The notes under the pieces are model-generated. The model did no database searches, was not told where the DNA came from, and saw nothing but the letters and a program-made list of their open reading frames with translations. A stretch of DNA of 64,000 nt, taken from assembly GCA_019654215.1 (NCBI GenBank), contig BPDI01000008.1, positions 30,612-94,611 on the forward strand, in the 5' to 3' direction. Position numbers and translations under genes: made by a program. This stretch comes from Gammaproteobacteria bacterium. Its GTDB lineage: Bacteria > Pseudomonadota > Gammaproteobacteria > Pseudomonadales > Pseudohongiellaceae. Positions 8,710-18,414 of the stretch are shown here, piece by piece. Positions within the stretch are counted from its first letter, which is position 1; every line of letters begins with the position of its first letter.

Positions 8710-11127
8710 ATGACCGCTTTTTTCGCAAGATCTCTATCTATCTCGCTGTACTTACTATTTGCACTCTTGCCAGGCCCAGTCTACTGAGCAAATTAATATC
8801 GCTGGGTTAGAAAAACCTGTCGAAATTCTCAAGGATCGCTGGGGTATTTCTCATATTTATGCAAAACTGAGCACGACCTGTTTTTTGCACAAGGCTATAG
8901 CGCTGCCAGAGATCGCTTATTTCAGTTTGAAATTTGGCGTGCCCAGGCAACTGGTACTACTGCAGAGATACTTGGGCCCAGAGCCATTGATCGGGATCAT
9001 GGCACGCGGCTGTTCAAATTTCGCGGTGATATGACCCAGGAAATGAATCACTATCACGACAATGGTGCGGAAATCATTACCGCATTTGTTGATGGTGTTA
9101 ATGCGTATATAGATGAAGCATTAGAAGACCCAGATGATCTGCCTTTGCCATTTCATTTATTAGATATTCAACCTAAGCATTGGACTCCTGAAGTTGTTAT
9201 TTCTCGTCATCAAGGACTGTTAGGAAATATTGGGTTAGAGCTAAGCACCGGTAGAGCAGTCTGTCTCATTGGGGAAGATAAAGTCCGCGAGTTGCGATAC
9301 TTCCACCCCCCTGATCCCATTCTTACTCTTGATGAAAAAATCAATTGTGGTTCCTTGGTTAACAACGACATTCTTCATTTATATAACAGCTATCGCAGAC
9401 CTATACGATTTCAGCCCAACGATATTGTTCTCGCCCAATACCGTAATGACGACTCCGCATTCCAAAGTATCGCTACAACCATAACGGCGGAAGAACAGGA
9501 ACTACAAAAACGTAGCATCGATGATATTGGTAGCAATAACTGGGTAGTTAGTGGTGCTCTAACCCAAGATGGCTGGCCCATGATGATTAACGATCCGCAT
9601 CGAGCTCAGGAGTTCCTTCGCTTCGCTATTGGGCCCATTTAGTGGGTCCAGGATGGAACGTGATTGGTGGTGGTGAGCCGGAAATTCCGGGTATCTCAAT
9701 TGGTCACAATGAGCACGGCGCCTGGGGTCTCACAGTATTTAATACCGACGGCGAAGACCTCTATGTCTACAAACAAATCCTGACAATCCCAATCAGTATT
9801 TTTACAACGGACAATGGGAAGAGATGCGGATCATTACCGAGACATTTAATGTTAAAAGTGGTGATCCAGTTCTGTTGATCTGAAGTACACTCGCCATGGT
9901 CCCGTTATTTTGAAGATGGAGCGAATATTTAGCTTATGCAATACGCCAGCCTGGATGGAAGTAGGGGGAGCGCCTTATCTTGCTTCGCTGCGGATGGATC
10001 AGGCCAAGACTTGGGAAGAATTTCGTGTTGCTTCTAATTACAGCAATATTCCTGGCGAGAACATGATCTGGGCGGACCGGGATGGCAACATCGGATGGCA
10101 GGCAGTTGGTATCGCTCCGATTCGAGAAATTTTAGCGGTATGGTCCGGTATCAGGAGATGGTCGATACGAATGGGATGGCTATCTTCCAATTATTGCCAA
10201 GCCACATGAATACAATCCTGACCGTGGTTACATCGAGACATCCAATAGTAACTATACGCCACCAGATTTCCCTTACCTGGACGCGATTGGTTACACCTGG
10301 ACCGATCCATTTCGTTGGGCTCGCGGTAGTGAAGTGCTAGGGTCTGGTCGAAAGTTCAACATGACCGACATGATTGAATTGCAACATGACTATTTATCTA
10401 TCCCGGCGCGAACATTGATTCCATTCTTCCCTGATGTCGAAGCTGATAACCCCAAGTCGAGCAGGCACGTCAGATGTTGCTTAGCTGGGATTTCGTCCTA
10501 GATAAAAACTCTATAGAGGCAGGAATCTATGTAGCTTTCGAACGGCAACTCTTGGATAACATCGAATTATTAAAAGTACCTGTAGAAGCTCAGCGTTATA
10601 TTTCGGTAGGTATGAAAACCACTATCGATATGTTATTAGCTCCGGACGGTGATTTCGGGGAAGATCCTATTCAAGGTCGAGATCAATTTCTTTTGCGAAC
10701 ACTTGCTGAAGGAATTGCTACTCTGCGTGAAAAGCTTGGGCCGAACGTTGAAGACTGGGTATATGGTCAGGAAAATTACAAACATGCCATTATTCGTCAT
10801 CCGCTAGGACCAGCAGTGAATGATGAGTTAAGAGCTAGACTCAATGTGGGTCCAGCACCTCGTGGCGGTAATGGCTTTACTTTGGGAAATACTGGCAGTG
10901 GTGATAACCAAACTTCCGGGGCTTCCTTCCGCATCTTTGTGGACACGCGAGATTGGGATAACACCCTGGGCATGAATACTCCAGGACAGGTAGGTGATCC
11001 TGACAGTCCGCTGTATGACAATCTGTTTGATTTGTGGGCAAATGATAAAGTATTTCCAACGTTCTATTCACGGAATAAGATAGAGTCTGTGCTCTATGAA
11101 AAACTGGAATTAAATCCGGCGAATTAG
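8710..11127 (+). pseudogene. Exported penicillin-acylase-family (Ntn) amidohydrolase, many indels
   Basis: About 805 residues when reconstructed, typical for precursors of this family. An N-terminal signal (ARSLSISLYLLFALLPG) precedes IAGLEKPVEILKDRWGISHIYA, the classical acylase start. The autoprocessing site is at about 9530: DIGSNNWVVSG, with the Ser that becomes the N-terminal nucleophile of the beta chain. Later landmarks are WPMMINDPHR, GPGWNVIGGGEPEIPG, GHNEHGAWGLTVF and ENMIWADRDGNIGWQ. The C-terminus contains GNGFTLGN and ASFRIFVDTRDWDN. At least six frame changes interrupt it. The family hydrolyses amides such as penicillins, acyl-homoserine lactones or other N-acyl compounds in the periplasm; which one cannot be told. 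Confidence 0.7.
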
Positions 11128-11206
11128 TTCAGGGCTCGAATCGCTTTGTTTAGAATATGTAAATCAAAAAGTTAAAAAATAAGAAAGAAAAGAAGAGGCA
11201 AACAAA

Positions 11207-12675
11207 ATGGCAAACGTAGATTTATTAGATAAAGAAGGTCTCCGGCTACCAATTAAAATCGATACTACTTCCAATGGTGAGTACGAACCGCTAGCGATCT
11301 CGGAATGTAATGAGAAGGGCAACAAGCTTGCAATGGAATGGGCGACAGAGAATGCTAAGAAGAAAGGGCAATCCCGGCGCCAGTTTCTTGTTTCCAGCTG
11401 TGGTGCTGCCAGTACATTGCTGGCAATGAATCATGCCAATGCTTATCACGGCAAGAATGGAGGTTTTTTCGATATCACTCAACAGAGCGCACTGGATAAT
11501 GATTCTGCCAACGCTGAAGTTGGTGGTGGAGAATTTATCTTTGATGTGCAAGGACACTATGTGAATCCTGAGGGTGATTGGCTGAGTCGTATTCCTCCCG
11601 ATGCTCGACCCTATGCAGGAATGGCAAAAGCGCAATGTGAAGCAGCCAATACCGGCGGTGATCGCGGCTATATGGGCTGTCTCTCCGAAAGCGAATTCAT
11701 TAAAGATATTTTCATGGATAGTGACACTGACATCATGGTGTTGTCCTTTGTGCCTTCAACCCATGAGACAGAGCCAGTACTATCGAAGATGCGGCTAAGA
11801 CTAGAGAGATCGTTGCTGAATTAGAAGGCAGTAAACGCCTGATGATTCATGGTCGCGTAAATCCAAACCAGGACGGTGATTTGGAGGCAATGGATGAGCT
11901 TGCTGAGAATTGGGACATTTCTGCATTTAAAACCTATACGCAATATGGGCCAGGCGGTATTGGCTTCTTTCTACACGACGATGTTGGCGTGGGGATGATT
12001 GAACGAGCGCAGAGATTAGGCGTACGCAACATTTGTATCCATAAAGGACTGCCATTCGGTCCTCGATCCTACGAGCATAGCCAATCCAGTGACGTTGGAA
12101 TTGTGGCGAAGATGTTTCCTGAAATGAACTTTTTGATCTATCACTCCAGCTTTGTAAGGCAACGAAGAACAGGCATTTGAAGATGGTGCAGGTCGTGATG
12201 GAATCGACACTTTGATTCAGTCACTAGTCGATAATGAAGTAGCGCCTAATTCAAATGTATATGCAGAATTAGGAAGTACCTGGCGCCTTTTAATGCGTGA
12301 TCCCGAAATGCAGCACATTCGCTTGGTAAGTTATTAACCTATTGTGGTGAAGACAATGTACTTTGGGGAACCGATTCGATTTGGTATGGATCGCCCCAAG
12401 ATCAGATTCAGGCTTTTAGAACATTCCAGATTTCGGAGGAATTTCAGGAACGCTTTGACTACCCAGAAATAACTCCAGAGATTCGCCGCAAGGTTTTTGG
12501 ACTGAATGCCATGTTGCCTTATGGCGTTGATGAAGCCGAAGTTCGCACATTAACCTCCACTGACATTGTGACCAAGGAAAAGTTGGCTTATCTGGAAGAT
12601 CCACAGCCTAACTTTCTGACCTATGGTCCGAAGAACCGCAGAGAGTTTCTAAACTTCTTGAAATGGGGTGGTTAA
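11207..12675 (+). pseudogene. Amidohydrolase-family protein with internal twin-arginine signal (several indels)
   Basis: A strong purine-rich ribosome site precedes MANVDLLDKEG. A twin-arginine motif, SRRQFLVSSCGAAS, sits unusually far in, near residue 58. The rest fits the amidohydrolase-2 TIM barrel: FIFDVQGHYVNP near the first metal site, then after a shift at about 11785 VAELEGSKRLMIHGRVNP, IHKGLPFGPRSYEH, FLIYHSSFV, and LWGTDSIWYGSPQDQI, the family's C-terminal Asp region. The stop after NFLKWGG is at 12675. Frame changes lie near 11785, 12160 and 12325. Reconstructed length is about 490 residues. Substrate unknown. Confidence 0.65.
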
Positions 12676-12704
12676 ACTAAGTTCACTTCATCAGTCGAAA
12701 TCAC

Positions 12705-12740
12705 AAAAACCGCAGATACCACGAGCATCTGCGGTTTTTT
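12705..12740. terminator. Bidirectional rho-independent terminator
   Basis: A perfect 13-bp inverted repeat, AAAAACCGCAGAT with ATCTGCGGTTTTT, around a 9-base loop, with T-tracts on both strands. It lies between the convergent amidohydrolase gene and the cation efflux gene and can serve both. Confidence 0.9.
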
Positions 12741-12760
12741 ACTTCATCTGAAAGTTAAAA

Positions 12761-13675
12761 TTAAGCTTCTTCGTAAGTGTGAACTTCTACGCTTAGATGA
12801 TGCAGAGTTATGTGCTCTTCGATCAGTAGTTTGTAATGATCCGGTTGTTGAGGATCTGTCGAAACAATAGAAACAATTGCTGAAAACACTCCAGGTCCAA
12901 CAATCCAAAGGTGGAGATCCACTATTCGACTGTTAGCATCTGCTTCAATGATTTCCTGAATATTGTTGCGAGTATTTTCAGATGCCTGCTCATCTAACAG
13001 AATCGCACTGGTTGTTTTCAATAAACTAATGGACCAGCGTGCTACCAAAATTGCTCCAACTATTCCCATAATAGGGTCCATCCAAACTGCACCAAAATAC
13101 TTTCCTATTACCAATGCAAATATTGCTAACAAAGAGGTAAGAGCGTCGGCTAGCACATGCAGATAAGCAGACTTTAAATTGTGATCATGGTGGTGATGGT
13201 GATGATGATCATGGTCATGGCCAGCATCGAGTATAAATACTGAAGCTCCATTAACAATTAAGCCGAGCACCGCTACAAAGATGGCCTGATTAAAAGCTAT
13301 CTCTACTGGATTGATTAAGCGCACGACACTCTCAAATGCCATCATTGCCGCGAATACCGCGAGCAAGATTGCACCCGTATATCCTCCGAGTGTATTCACT
13401 TTGCCGGTTCCAAAACTATAACGTTTATTATGAGCATGACGGCGGGCATAGACGTAAGCGAAGGCACTGATGCCAAGAGCTACCGCATGGCTTCCCATAT
13501 GCAGTCCGTCCGCCAGCAGTGCCATAGAGCCAAAAGCAATTCCTGCAGCAATCTCTACCACCATCATGCTTGCCGTAATGGCAATTACTATAAATGTGCG
13601 AAATTCGCCCGGTCTCTTCAGGTCCTGACCGAAGGTATGAGTGTGGCGCTTGTTATCTAATATTTCTTCCTTCAT
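12761..13675 (-). CDS. dmeF: Cation diffusion facilitator, DmeF-like Co/Ni efflux
   Basis: 304 residues with six predicted helices, intact. The N-terminus HTHTFGQDL resembles the HxHxF element of DmeF proteins. The metal site motifs are MALLADGLHMGSHA in helix 2 (HxxxD type) and LHVLADALTS in helix 5. Between helices 4 and 5 lies a very His-rich cytoplasmic loop, HDHDHHHHHHHDHN. A C-terminal cytoplasmic domain follows. CDF proteins export divalent metal with proton antiport; the DmeF subgroup moves cobalt and nickel, but zinc cannot be excluded. A bidirectional terminator lies 21 bases beyond the stop. No metal-responsive regulator gene is adjacent. Confidence 0.88.
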   Translation of the reverse strand: MKEEILDNKRHTHTFGQDLKRPGEFRTFIVIAITASMMVVEIAAGIAFGSMALLADGLHMGSHAVALGISAFAYVYARRHAHNKRYSFGTGKVNTLGGYTGAILLAVFAAMMAFESVVRLINPVEIAFNQAIFVAVLGLIVNGASVFILDAGHDHDHHHHHHHDHNLKSAYLHVLADALTSLLAIFALVIGKYFGAVWMDPIMGIVGAILVARWSISLLKTTSAILLDEQASENTRNNIQEIIEADANSRIVDLHLWIVGPGVFSAIVSIVSTDPQQPDHYKLLIEEHITLHHLSVEVHTYEEA

Positions 13676-13785
13676 ACCATTGCGACACTGCGTCGCGCCT
13701 CATCCGGGGGTTATAACTCGATCCATTTGTTATAGTATCTGGGTGTTAGCTATGAATTTATGATTTTGCATAATATGGAGTGACA

Positions 13786-14364
13786 ATGAAAAAGCTAGCG
13801 TTCGGGATTATATCCTTATCAATTTTTTCGTCAGTATCTTTCGCCGTAGAAGAACCAGCTCCCGAGTTGGCTGAGATTATTAATTTCCGCCAGTATAGTG
13901 ACCGTTTTGCAAGCGCAGGCCAACCGACACGTGAACAATTTCAAGATATAGCCAATCAGGGATTTGAGCGCGTGGTCTACATCGCTTTTACCAACAACCC
14001 AAATGCATTGCCTGATGCTGATCAGGTGGCAAAAGAACTTGGCATGGAATACATGCAGGTGCCCGTGGATTTTTCTAATCCGCTGCCTGACGAGTTTTAT
14101 GCTTTTGCAGATTCCATGGAGCGCAATCGCGACAAGAAAACTTTGTTGCACTGTCAAGTAAATGCCAGAGCAACAGCCTTTAGTTTTCTCTATCGAGTAA
14201 TTTATGACGATGTTTCTCTTGAAGTAGCGAAAGCTGACATGAATACTGTTTGGCAGCCTAATGAGGTCTGGCGGGATTTTATTTTTGAAGTACTCTCTCA
14301 AAACAATATTGACCCAAACTGCAGTTCATGTGACTGGACACCCCCGCCCCCAAGAGGACAGTAA
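13786..14364 (+). CDS. Exported dual-specificity/DUF442-type phosphatase-like protein
   Basis: 192 residues. The ATG at 13786, with AUGGAG about 10 bases upstream, is preferred over a GTG two codons earlier. A Sec signal ends around SVSFAVEE. The mature part resembles the beta-lactamase-hydrolase-like/DUF442 phosphatases: YSDRFASAGQPTREQF, RVVYIAFTNN, then the active-site-like LHCQVNARATAFSFLYR, a Cys-x4-Arg loop rather than the usual Cys-x5-Arg. The tail is Cys-rich and proline-rich (CSSCDWTPPPP). The family is poorly characterised; phosphatase activity is inferred from fold only. It is divergent from dmeF. Confidence 0.75.
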   Translation: MKKLAFGIISLSIFSSVSFAVEEPAPELAEIINFRQYSDRFASAGQPTREQFQDIANQGFERVVYIAFTNNPNALPDADQVAKELGMEYMQVPVDFSNPLPDEFYAFADSMERNRDKKTLLHCQVNARATAFSFLYRVIYDDVSLEVAKADMNTVWQPNEVWRDFIFEVLSQNNIDPNCSSCDWTPPPPRGQ

Positions 14365-14377
14365 ATAAAGGGGAAAC

Positions 14378-14513
14378 ATGAAAGCAGTAAACCTCTACTT
14401 AACCTTCGATATTAACTGCGAAAAGCTTTTAATTTTTAAAGGGAATACTCAAAGCTCGCTTTGATCATTTGAGCCGAGCAGAAGTTGATGAGCTATATTG
14501 TAAACTGAATTAA
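14378..14513 (+). pseudogene. Short VOC/PhnB-like gene remnant
   Basis: A ribosome site (AAGGGGAAAC) precedes ATG 14378. The translation MKAVNLYLTFDINCEKA, then after a shift FKGILKARFDHLSRAEVDELYCKLN, matches the start of PhnB-like VOC proteins (NLYLTFxGNCEEAFxFY), but only about 45 residues remain before the stop. The rest of the domain is missing. Confidence 0.4.
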
Positions 14514-14592
14514 GGGGAAGAAGCCTCTATATCGCCTTGAACACTGCCCTGGCTCAAATAGACAAGCGCCCAATGAAGGATACTTACCACAA

Positions 14593-14623
14593 AAAAAGAG
14601 AGGCCCTACCGGCCTCTCTTTTT
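14593..14623. terminator. Bidirectional rho-independent terminator
   Basis: A 13-bp stem (AAAAAGAGAGGCC pairing with GGCCTCTCTTTTT) around a 5-base loop, with T-tracts on both strands. It sits just past the stop of the copper monooxygenase-like gene. Confidence 0.9.
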
Positions 14624-14652
14624 GTTACTAGCAATAAGCTACGAGATATTAA

Positions 14653-16512
14653 TTAGTCTTCGCCGCCTTGGTCGATATTCTTCCAAGAGTAGAAACCCAT
14701 AAACATCTCTTCCCAGCTCTGTTCACCCCACTTAACTTCAATAGAAGGATCTGGATTTGCGGGATTCTGTGCTGAGTTATCGAATGCACCTTCCGCAATG
14801 ATCTGAGTACCTGCTGGTATACGATATGGCTCAGCAAATTCGTGTGCTAGCTGCCAGTTGAAATCATAATCGGGCACAGAAAGTAATAGTTCTTCACTTC
14901 CGTCAGGGTACTTGGCAGTAAACTTCATGCGCTTACCGCGGAAATGCATGTGAGGCATCAGGCTATATAGTTCAGCTTCTTCTCTCACATGTGTTACTAG
15001 CTGCATTTCGTGATCTTTTGCCTGTGGCGGAATCGCAATTGTGAAAGCATTACCAACACCTCCTGACATGCGTTCTTCTGGCACCTCTCCTTCTGGATAG
15101 AACCAAACACCGATTTCAGTTTCGTCGGTAAGCTCCTTACCTGAGGTAGTATAGTGAAGCTGAAGGCTCACAGTTGTGCCAGCTTTCAGCAACCCGCCAA
15201 CTCCTTCTTCGCTCATTTGCACACTATTTCCAGGAGCGTAACCAGCGATAGATCCCAGATCAGGGTCGCTTCCTCCAAGTAATGAGCCTACATCAATGTC
15301 AGGGTTTTCCTCGAAAATCTTGCCGATGTCAGGGGCTTCACCTGTAGCGATTGCAGCAAACATCTCAGCACGAATAGCTGCAGCACGCTCTTCGGGCAAG
15401 CTGTTTATTGCGTTAACGAATGCGGTTTGAACGTCTTCAGCACCGCCAGGTGGAATAATTGTCGTGATAATATGGTGAAGAGCTTCTTTCTTGTCTGGTG
15501 CTACTTCAGAAGCGCGAACCCAGCGATCTTCTGTTAAACCAAGATCGATTGGAATATCCCGGTACTCAACTACGCCAGTAGCAGGCACTGCCTGAGGAGG
15601 AATTCTTACAATCAAATCGGGCTCACCTAATTCTTCAGCAACTGTCCACTTTGTGTCAGACCATACTAGATCTTCCAGTGGATCAACGTCCCCATCTACC
15701 GGAGAACCAGCATCCACCCAGCGAACCAGAGTCTGCATTTCAGCGTCAGAAAGATTCATTTCATTCTTCATGAGATGGCTGACTTTATTGTCGATCTGAC
15801 CAGGAGGCATGCGCTTGGTCATTACCACTTCACGAATCATTGGAGACCAACCTTGTAATGCAAGCTTGCTGTCCATTGCGAAAGGAGCAATACCGCCTTC
15901 GCGGTGACAGTTGGCACAGTTTTCTTTAATTACAGGAGCAACATCCGAGACGTAAGAAGGAACGTTATCGCTACCTGGACCAGTTAAATTGATTGTTGCC
16001 CCGTCGGTAGCAACCGTTACGAGAGAATCATCAGCGCCATCAAGCAAAAGTTGAATAGATGTAGCTAGTTCTGCATCAGTTGAACCACGATAGACCATTT
16101 CAAATGACTTGGGGTTGTAAACAACAACTTCATCAAGACGAGTAAGGCCGAGTGCCTCTGTAGCAAGCTGGGCATCGTCCATTAGAACTGGATAATCTAC
16201 GCCAAGAGCTGCGATATCTGCAGTAACCGCTTCACGATCAGTTTGAACGCCAGGGTTCATCAAAAAGAAAACAACACCCTGCTCAGCAAAATTTGCTTCC
16301 AGGTCCTGGAACGCAGCCAACGCCTCGGTGTCTGTTGCGCCGACGGCTTGAGGTAGAATTACTACAGCATTCTGGTCGTCATACCAGGCCATATGATGCT
16401 GTGCACCTTGGTTGTCTATCAGCGCGAAATCGCCTATGCGCTCACCAGCGTAAACGGCAGTAGTGACTATGGCTACAAGCGCGACTAATAGGAAATGCAG
16501 TGATTTTTTCAC
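14653..16512 (-). CDS. Exported thioredoxin-like / c-haem / copper type II monooxygenase fusion
   Basis: 619 residues, intact, with a Sec signal (cleavage near YAGER). Three parts are visible. Residues 25-165 form a redoxin-like fold but contain no cysteine at all, so it cannot act as a peroxiredoxin. Residues 185-275 carry one c-type haem site, CANCH at 199-203, with MPPG at 235 as the likely axial Met. Residues 290-615 resemble the copper type II ascorbate-dependent monooxygenase domain: HH 346-347, LHY His453, PHMH His521/523 and a late Met at 603 or 605, the ligand set of the two copper sites. Such enzymes hydroxylate C-H bonds. The haem may deliver electrons to copper. Substrate unknown. 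Flanked by terminators, so monocistronic. Confidence 0.8.
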   Translation of the reverse strand: MKKSLHFLLVALVAIVTTAVYAGERIGDFALIDNQGAQHHMAWYDDQNAVVILPQAVGATDTEALAAFQDLEANFAEQGVVFFLMNPGVQTDREAVTADIAALGVDYPVLMDDAQLATEALGLTRLDEVVVYNPKSFEMVYRGSTDAELATSIQLLLDGADDSLVTVATDGATINLTGPGSDNVPSYVSDVAPVIKENCANCHREGGIAPFAMDSKLALQGWSPMIREVVMTKRMPPGQIDNKVSHLMKNEMNLSDAEMQTLVRWVDAGSPVDGDVDPLEDLVWSDTKWTVAEELGEPDLIVRIPPQAVPATGVVEYRDIPIDLGLTEDRWVRASEVAPDKKEALHHIITTIIPPGGAEDVQTAFVNAINSLPEERAAAIRAEMFAAIATGEAPDIGKIFEENPDIDVGSLLGGSDPDLGSIAGYAPGNSVQMSEEGVGGLLKAGTTVSLQLHYTTSGKELTDETEIGVWFYPEGEVPEERMSGGVGNAFTIAIPPQAKDHEMQLVTHVREEAELYSLMPHMHFRGKRMKFTAKYPDGSEELLLSVPDYDFNWQLAHEFAEPYRIPAGTQIIAEGAFDNSAQNPANPDPSIEVKWGEQSWEEMFMGFYSWKNIDQGGED

Positions 16513-17144
16513 GAATCAATCCTCTTAATTAATTAATTTTTTCCTAAACGGAAAATAAGCTAGACCTCCTAATTTTACTTAATTTCTAGCCGTTTGCAGC
16601 CCTTTTTTTCACTTTTTGTTACCAACGGAAACAAATCGGCTACAGCCTTGTAAACGCGTGCTTTTCAAGAAATCAGAATCTGTAAAACCTGTCTCTCTTC
16701 AATTAATGGATGGTTGAGAACAGTTACTAGTTTTTCTAAGTCCAATTAATCGATCAATTTCTGATCAAAAAATCGGCAGCCTGCTCCATCGCGCAGAATA
16801 AATCGAAGTATGCGAAAGCACTATTGAAGGGGGAATCGAAGCTCAAAAATCTTTGAAGTTAATAAGCGGCTGCAATGGCTCTTACATCCATGCCATGCGA
16901 TCGCGCAATGAAATCCTGTCACTAGCGAAACAGTGGGACTGTTATGCAAGCGCGCAAGATTCTCCTGAGGAATGGGCCGGTGTATCCTCACTTTCCGGAA
17001 ATTGAGTTTAAATGCATTGTCTCAGATATTTCGGAACTGCCAGCCAAGTAACAGCGTATAGTTAACTGACATAACTTTTGTAATTGGAGTTAACGCGAAA
17101 GATGAGCTAAATTGCCTGCCCTGGACCAGAAAGACTCTAAATTA
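16513..17144. other. Long intergenic region with a possible gene remnant
   Basis: No intact gene. The part next to 16513 is A/T-rich (AATTAATTAATTTTTT) and should hold the promoter of the minus-strand monooxygenase. A frame open from about 16803 to 17008 on the plus strand reads IEVCESTIEGGIEAQKS and later YIHAMRSRNEILSLAKQWD. It lacks an upstream start and was not recognised. The overlapping frame LIKKSAACSIAQNKSKYAK is equally unplaced. It could be the tail of a degraded or indel-broken gene upstream of hemH. Confidence 0.4.
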
Positions 17145-18191
17145 ATGACCAAAGCTGTTCTTCTATTAAATCTCGGCACGCCTGCAGAACCTACTGCGGG
17201 AGGCTTGCGTGATTTCTACAAATATTTCTTTGCCGATCCTTATGTCTTCGACTTCAACCCGTTGCTACTTTGGTTGTTACGCAACATGATCATCATTCCG
17301 TTTCGCGCACCGAGGGTGGCCAAAGACTACGCCAGTATCTGGATGGATCAGGGCTCGCCATTAAAAGTCTATGCCGACCGAATGCAGCATAGTGTGCAGG
17401 AGTCTTTTGATAAGCGGGGCGACGAGGTCATTGTTGTAAATGGCATGGCCTACAGTGAACCCTTTGTCTGGGACGTAATGCAGGAATTAGAGCGTCGGGA
17501 AGTAACTGATTTGCTATTGTTGCCAATGTTCCCTCAGTATTCGACCGCAACCACTGCTTCAATATTCAATCAGGTAAAAATTGCAGCGGAGAAATGGCAG
17601 AACCAACCTAATCTAATTTTTGTTGACAGTTTGTTTCAGGAACCAGCGTTTATTCGAGCCTGGTCTATCGTAGTTACCAAACACCTGCAAGCGGAGCAAT
17701 TCGATCATGTGATTTTCAGTTATCACGGCGTACCAGAGAAAACGATCAAAAAATCTGATGATGCTAATGTTTGTGAGTTTGGTGATTGTTGCAAACAGCT
17801 GGATGAAAATAATCGATACTGTTACCGCGCTCAGTGTATACAGACTACCGAAGCCATTGTGCAAGCCTTGGGCTGGGAAAATGTCAACTACTCAGTGGCA
17901 TTCCAGTCTCGTTTCGGCCCACTCCCTTGGCTGCAACCCTATCTGGATGAACATCTGAAGAGTTTATTGGGTGAAGAACAAAAACGGATAGCAGTAATTA
18001 CTCCTTCATTTATATCTGATTGTCTGGAAACGTTATTTGAAATCGGTAGGGAATATCGTGGAGAATTTCTCGAAGCCGGAGGCGAAACTTTCGAACTTAT
18101 ACCAAATTTAAACGATGATCAGGCCTGGTTTAATTCTGTTTTTGAGATCGCCAGCGTGTATTTAGCTCATGACTCCTCAAACTTATCTTAA
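17145..18191 (+). CDS. hemH: Ferrochelatase
   Basis: Inserts ferrous iron into protoporphyrin IX, the last step of haem synthesis. The frame is open from a TTG at 17112, but ATG 17145 gives the family start MTKAVLLLNLGTP. Landmarks: GSPLKVYADRMQ, GMAYSEPFVWDVM, LLPMFPQYSTATTASI, the catalytic-His segment FSYHGVPEKTIKKSD, SRFGPLPWLQPY, and SFISDCLETLFEI (catalytic Glu region). 348 residues, normal length. Five cysteines cluster within about 25 residues (CEFGDCC to CYRAQC), as in ferrochelatases with cysteine-rich inserts. Haem made here would be needed by the several c-type proteins encoded in the window. Confidence 0.95.
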   Translation: MTKAVLLLNLGTPAEPTAGGLRDFYKYFFADPYVFDFNPLLLWLLRNMIIIPFRAPRVAKDYASIWMDQGSPLKVYADRMQHSVQESFDKRGDEVIVVNGMAYSEPFVWDVMQELERREVTDLLLLPMFPQYSTATTASIFNQVKIAAEKWQNQPNLIFVDSLFQEPAFIRAWSIVVTKHLQAEQFDHVIFSYHGVPEKTIKKSDDANVCEFGDCCKQLDENNRYCYRAQCIQTTEAIVQALGWENVNYSVAFQSRFGPLPWLQPYLDEHLKSLLGEEQKRIAVITPSFISDCLETLFEIGREYRGEFLEAGGETFELIPNLNDDQAWFNSVFEIASVYLAHDSSNLS

Positions 18192-18250
18192 TCGAAGTGG
18201 CAGCTTGTATCAGGATGTAGTCTAACGTTATAGGTGAAAAACAGAGAATT

Positions 18251-18364
18251 ATGAAAGCTTTTCTGCCAGCTCCAGGCATTAAACTTATCTTTCTATTCTT
18301 GCTGAGTTGTTTTTCGGTTCACTTACAAGCGATCGAGCCGGATCAGGACACTGGCGGGCTATAA
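18251..18364 (+). pseudogene. Truncated exported peptide (signal sequence only)
   Basis: ATG 18251 encodes 37 residues: MKAFLPAPGIKLIFLFLL, a hydrophobic core, SVHLQA and a short acidic tail ending GGL. It is a complete signal peptide with almost no mature protein. It follows hemH by 59 bases. Probably the 5' remnant of a gene whose remainder was lost, or one interrupted by an indel; no continuation was recognised downstream. Confidence 0.35.
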
Positions 18365-18414
18365 CGGATTGTCCTGTTTAAAACATTCGAGAAGAGATGC
18401 TGCAGAAAATAATA

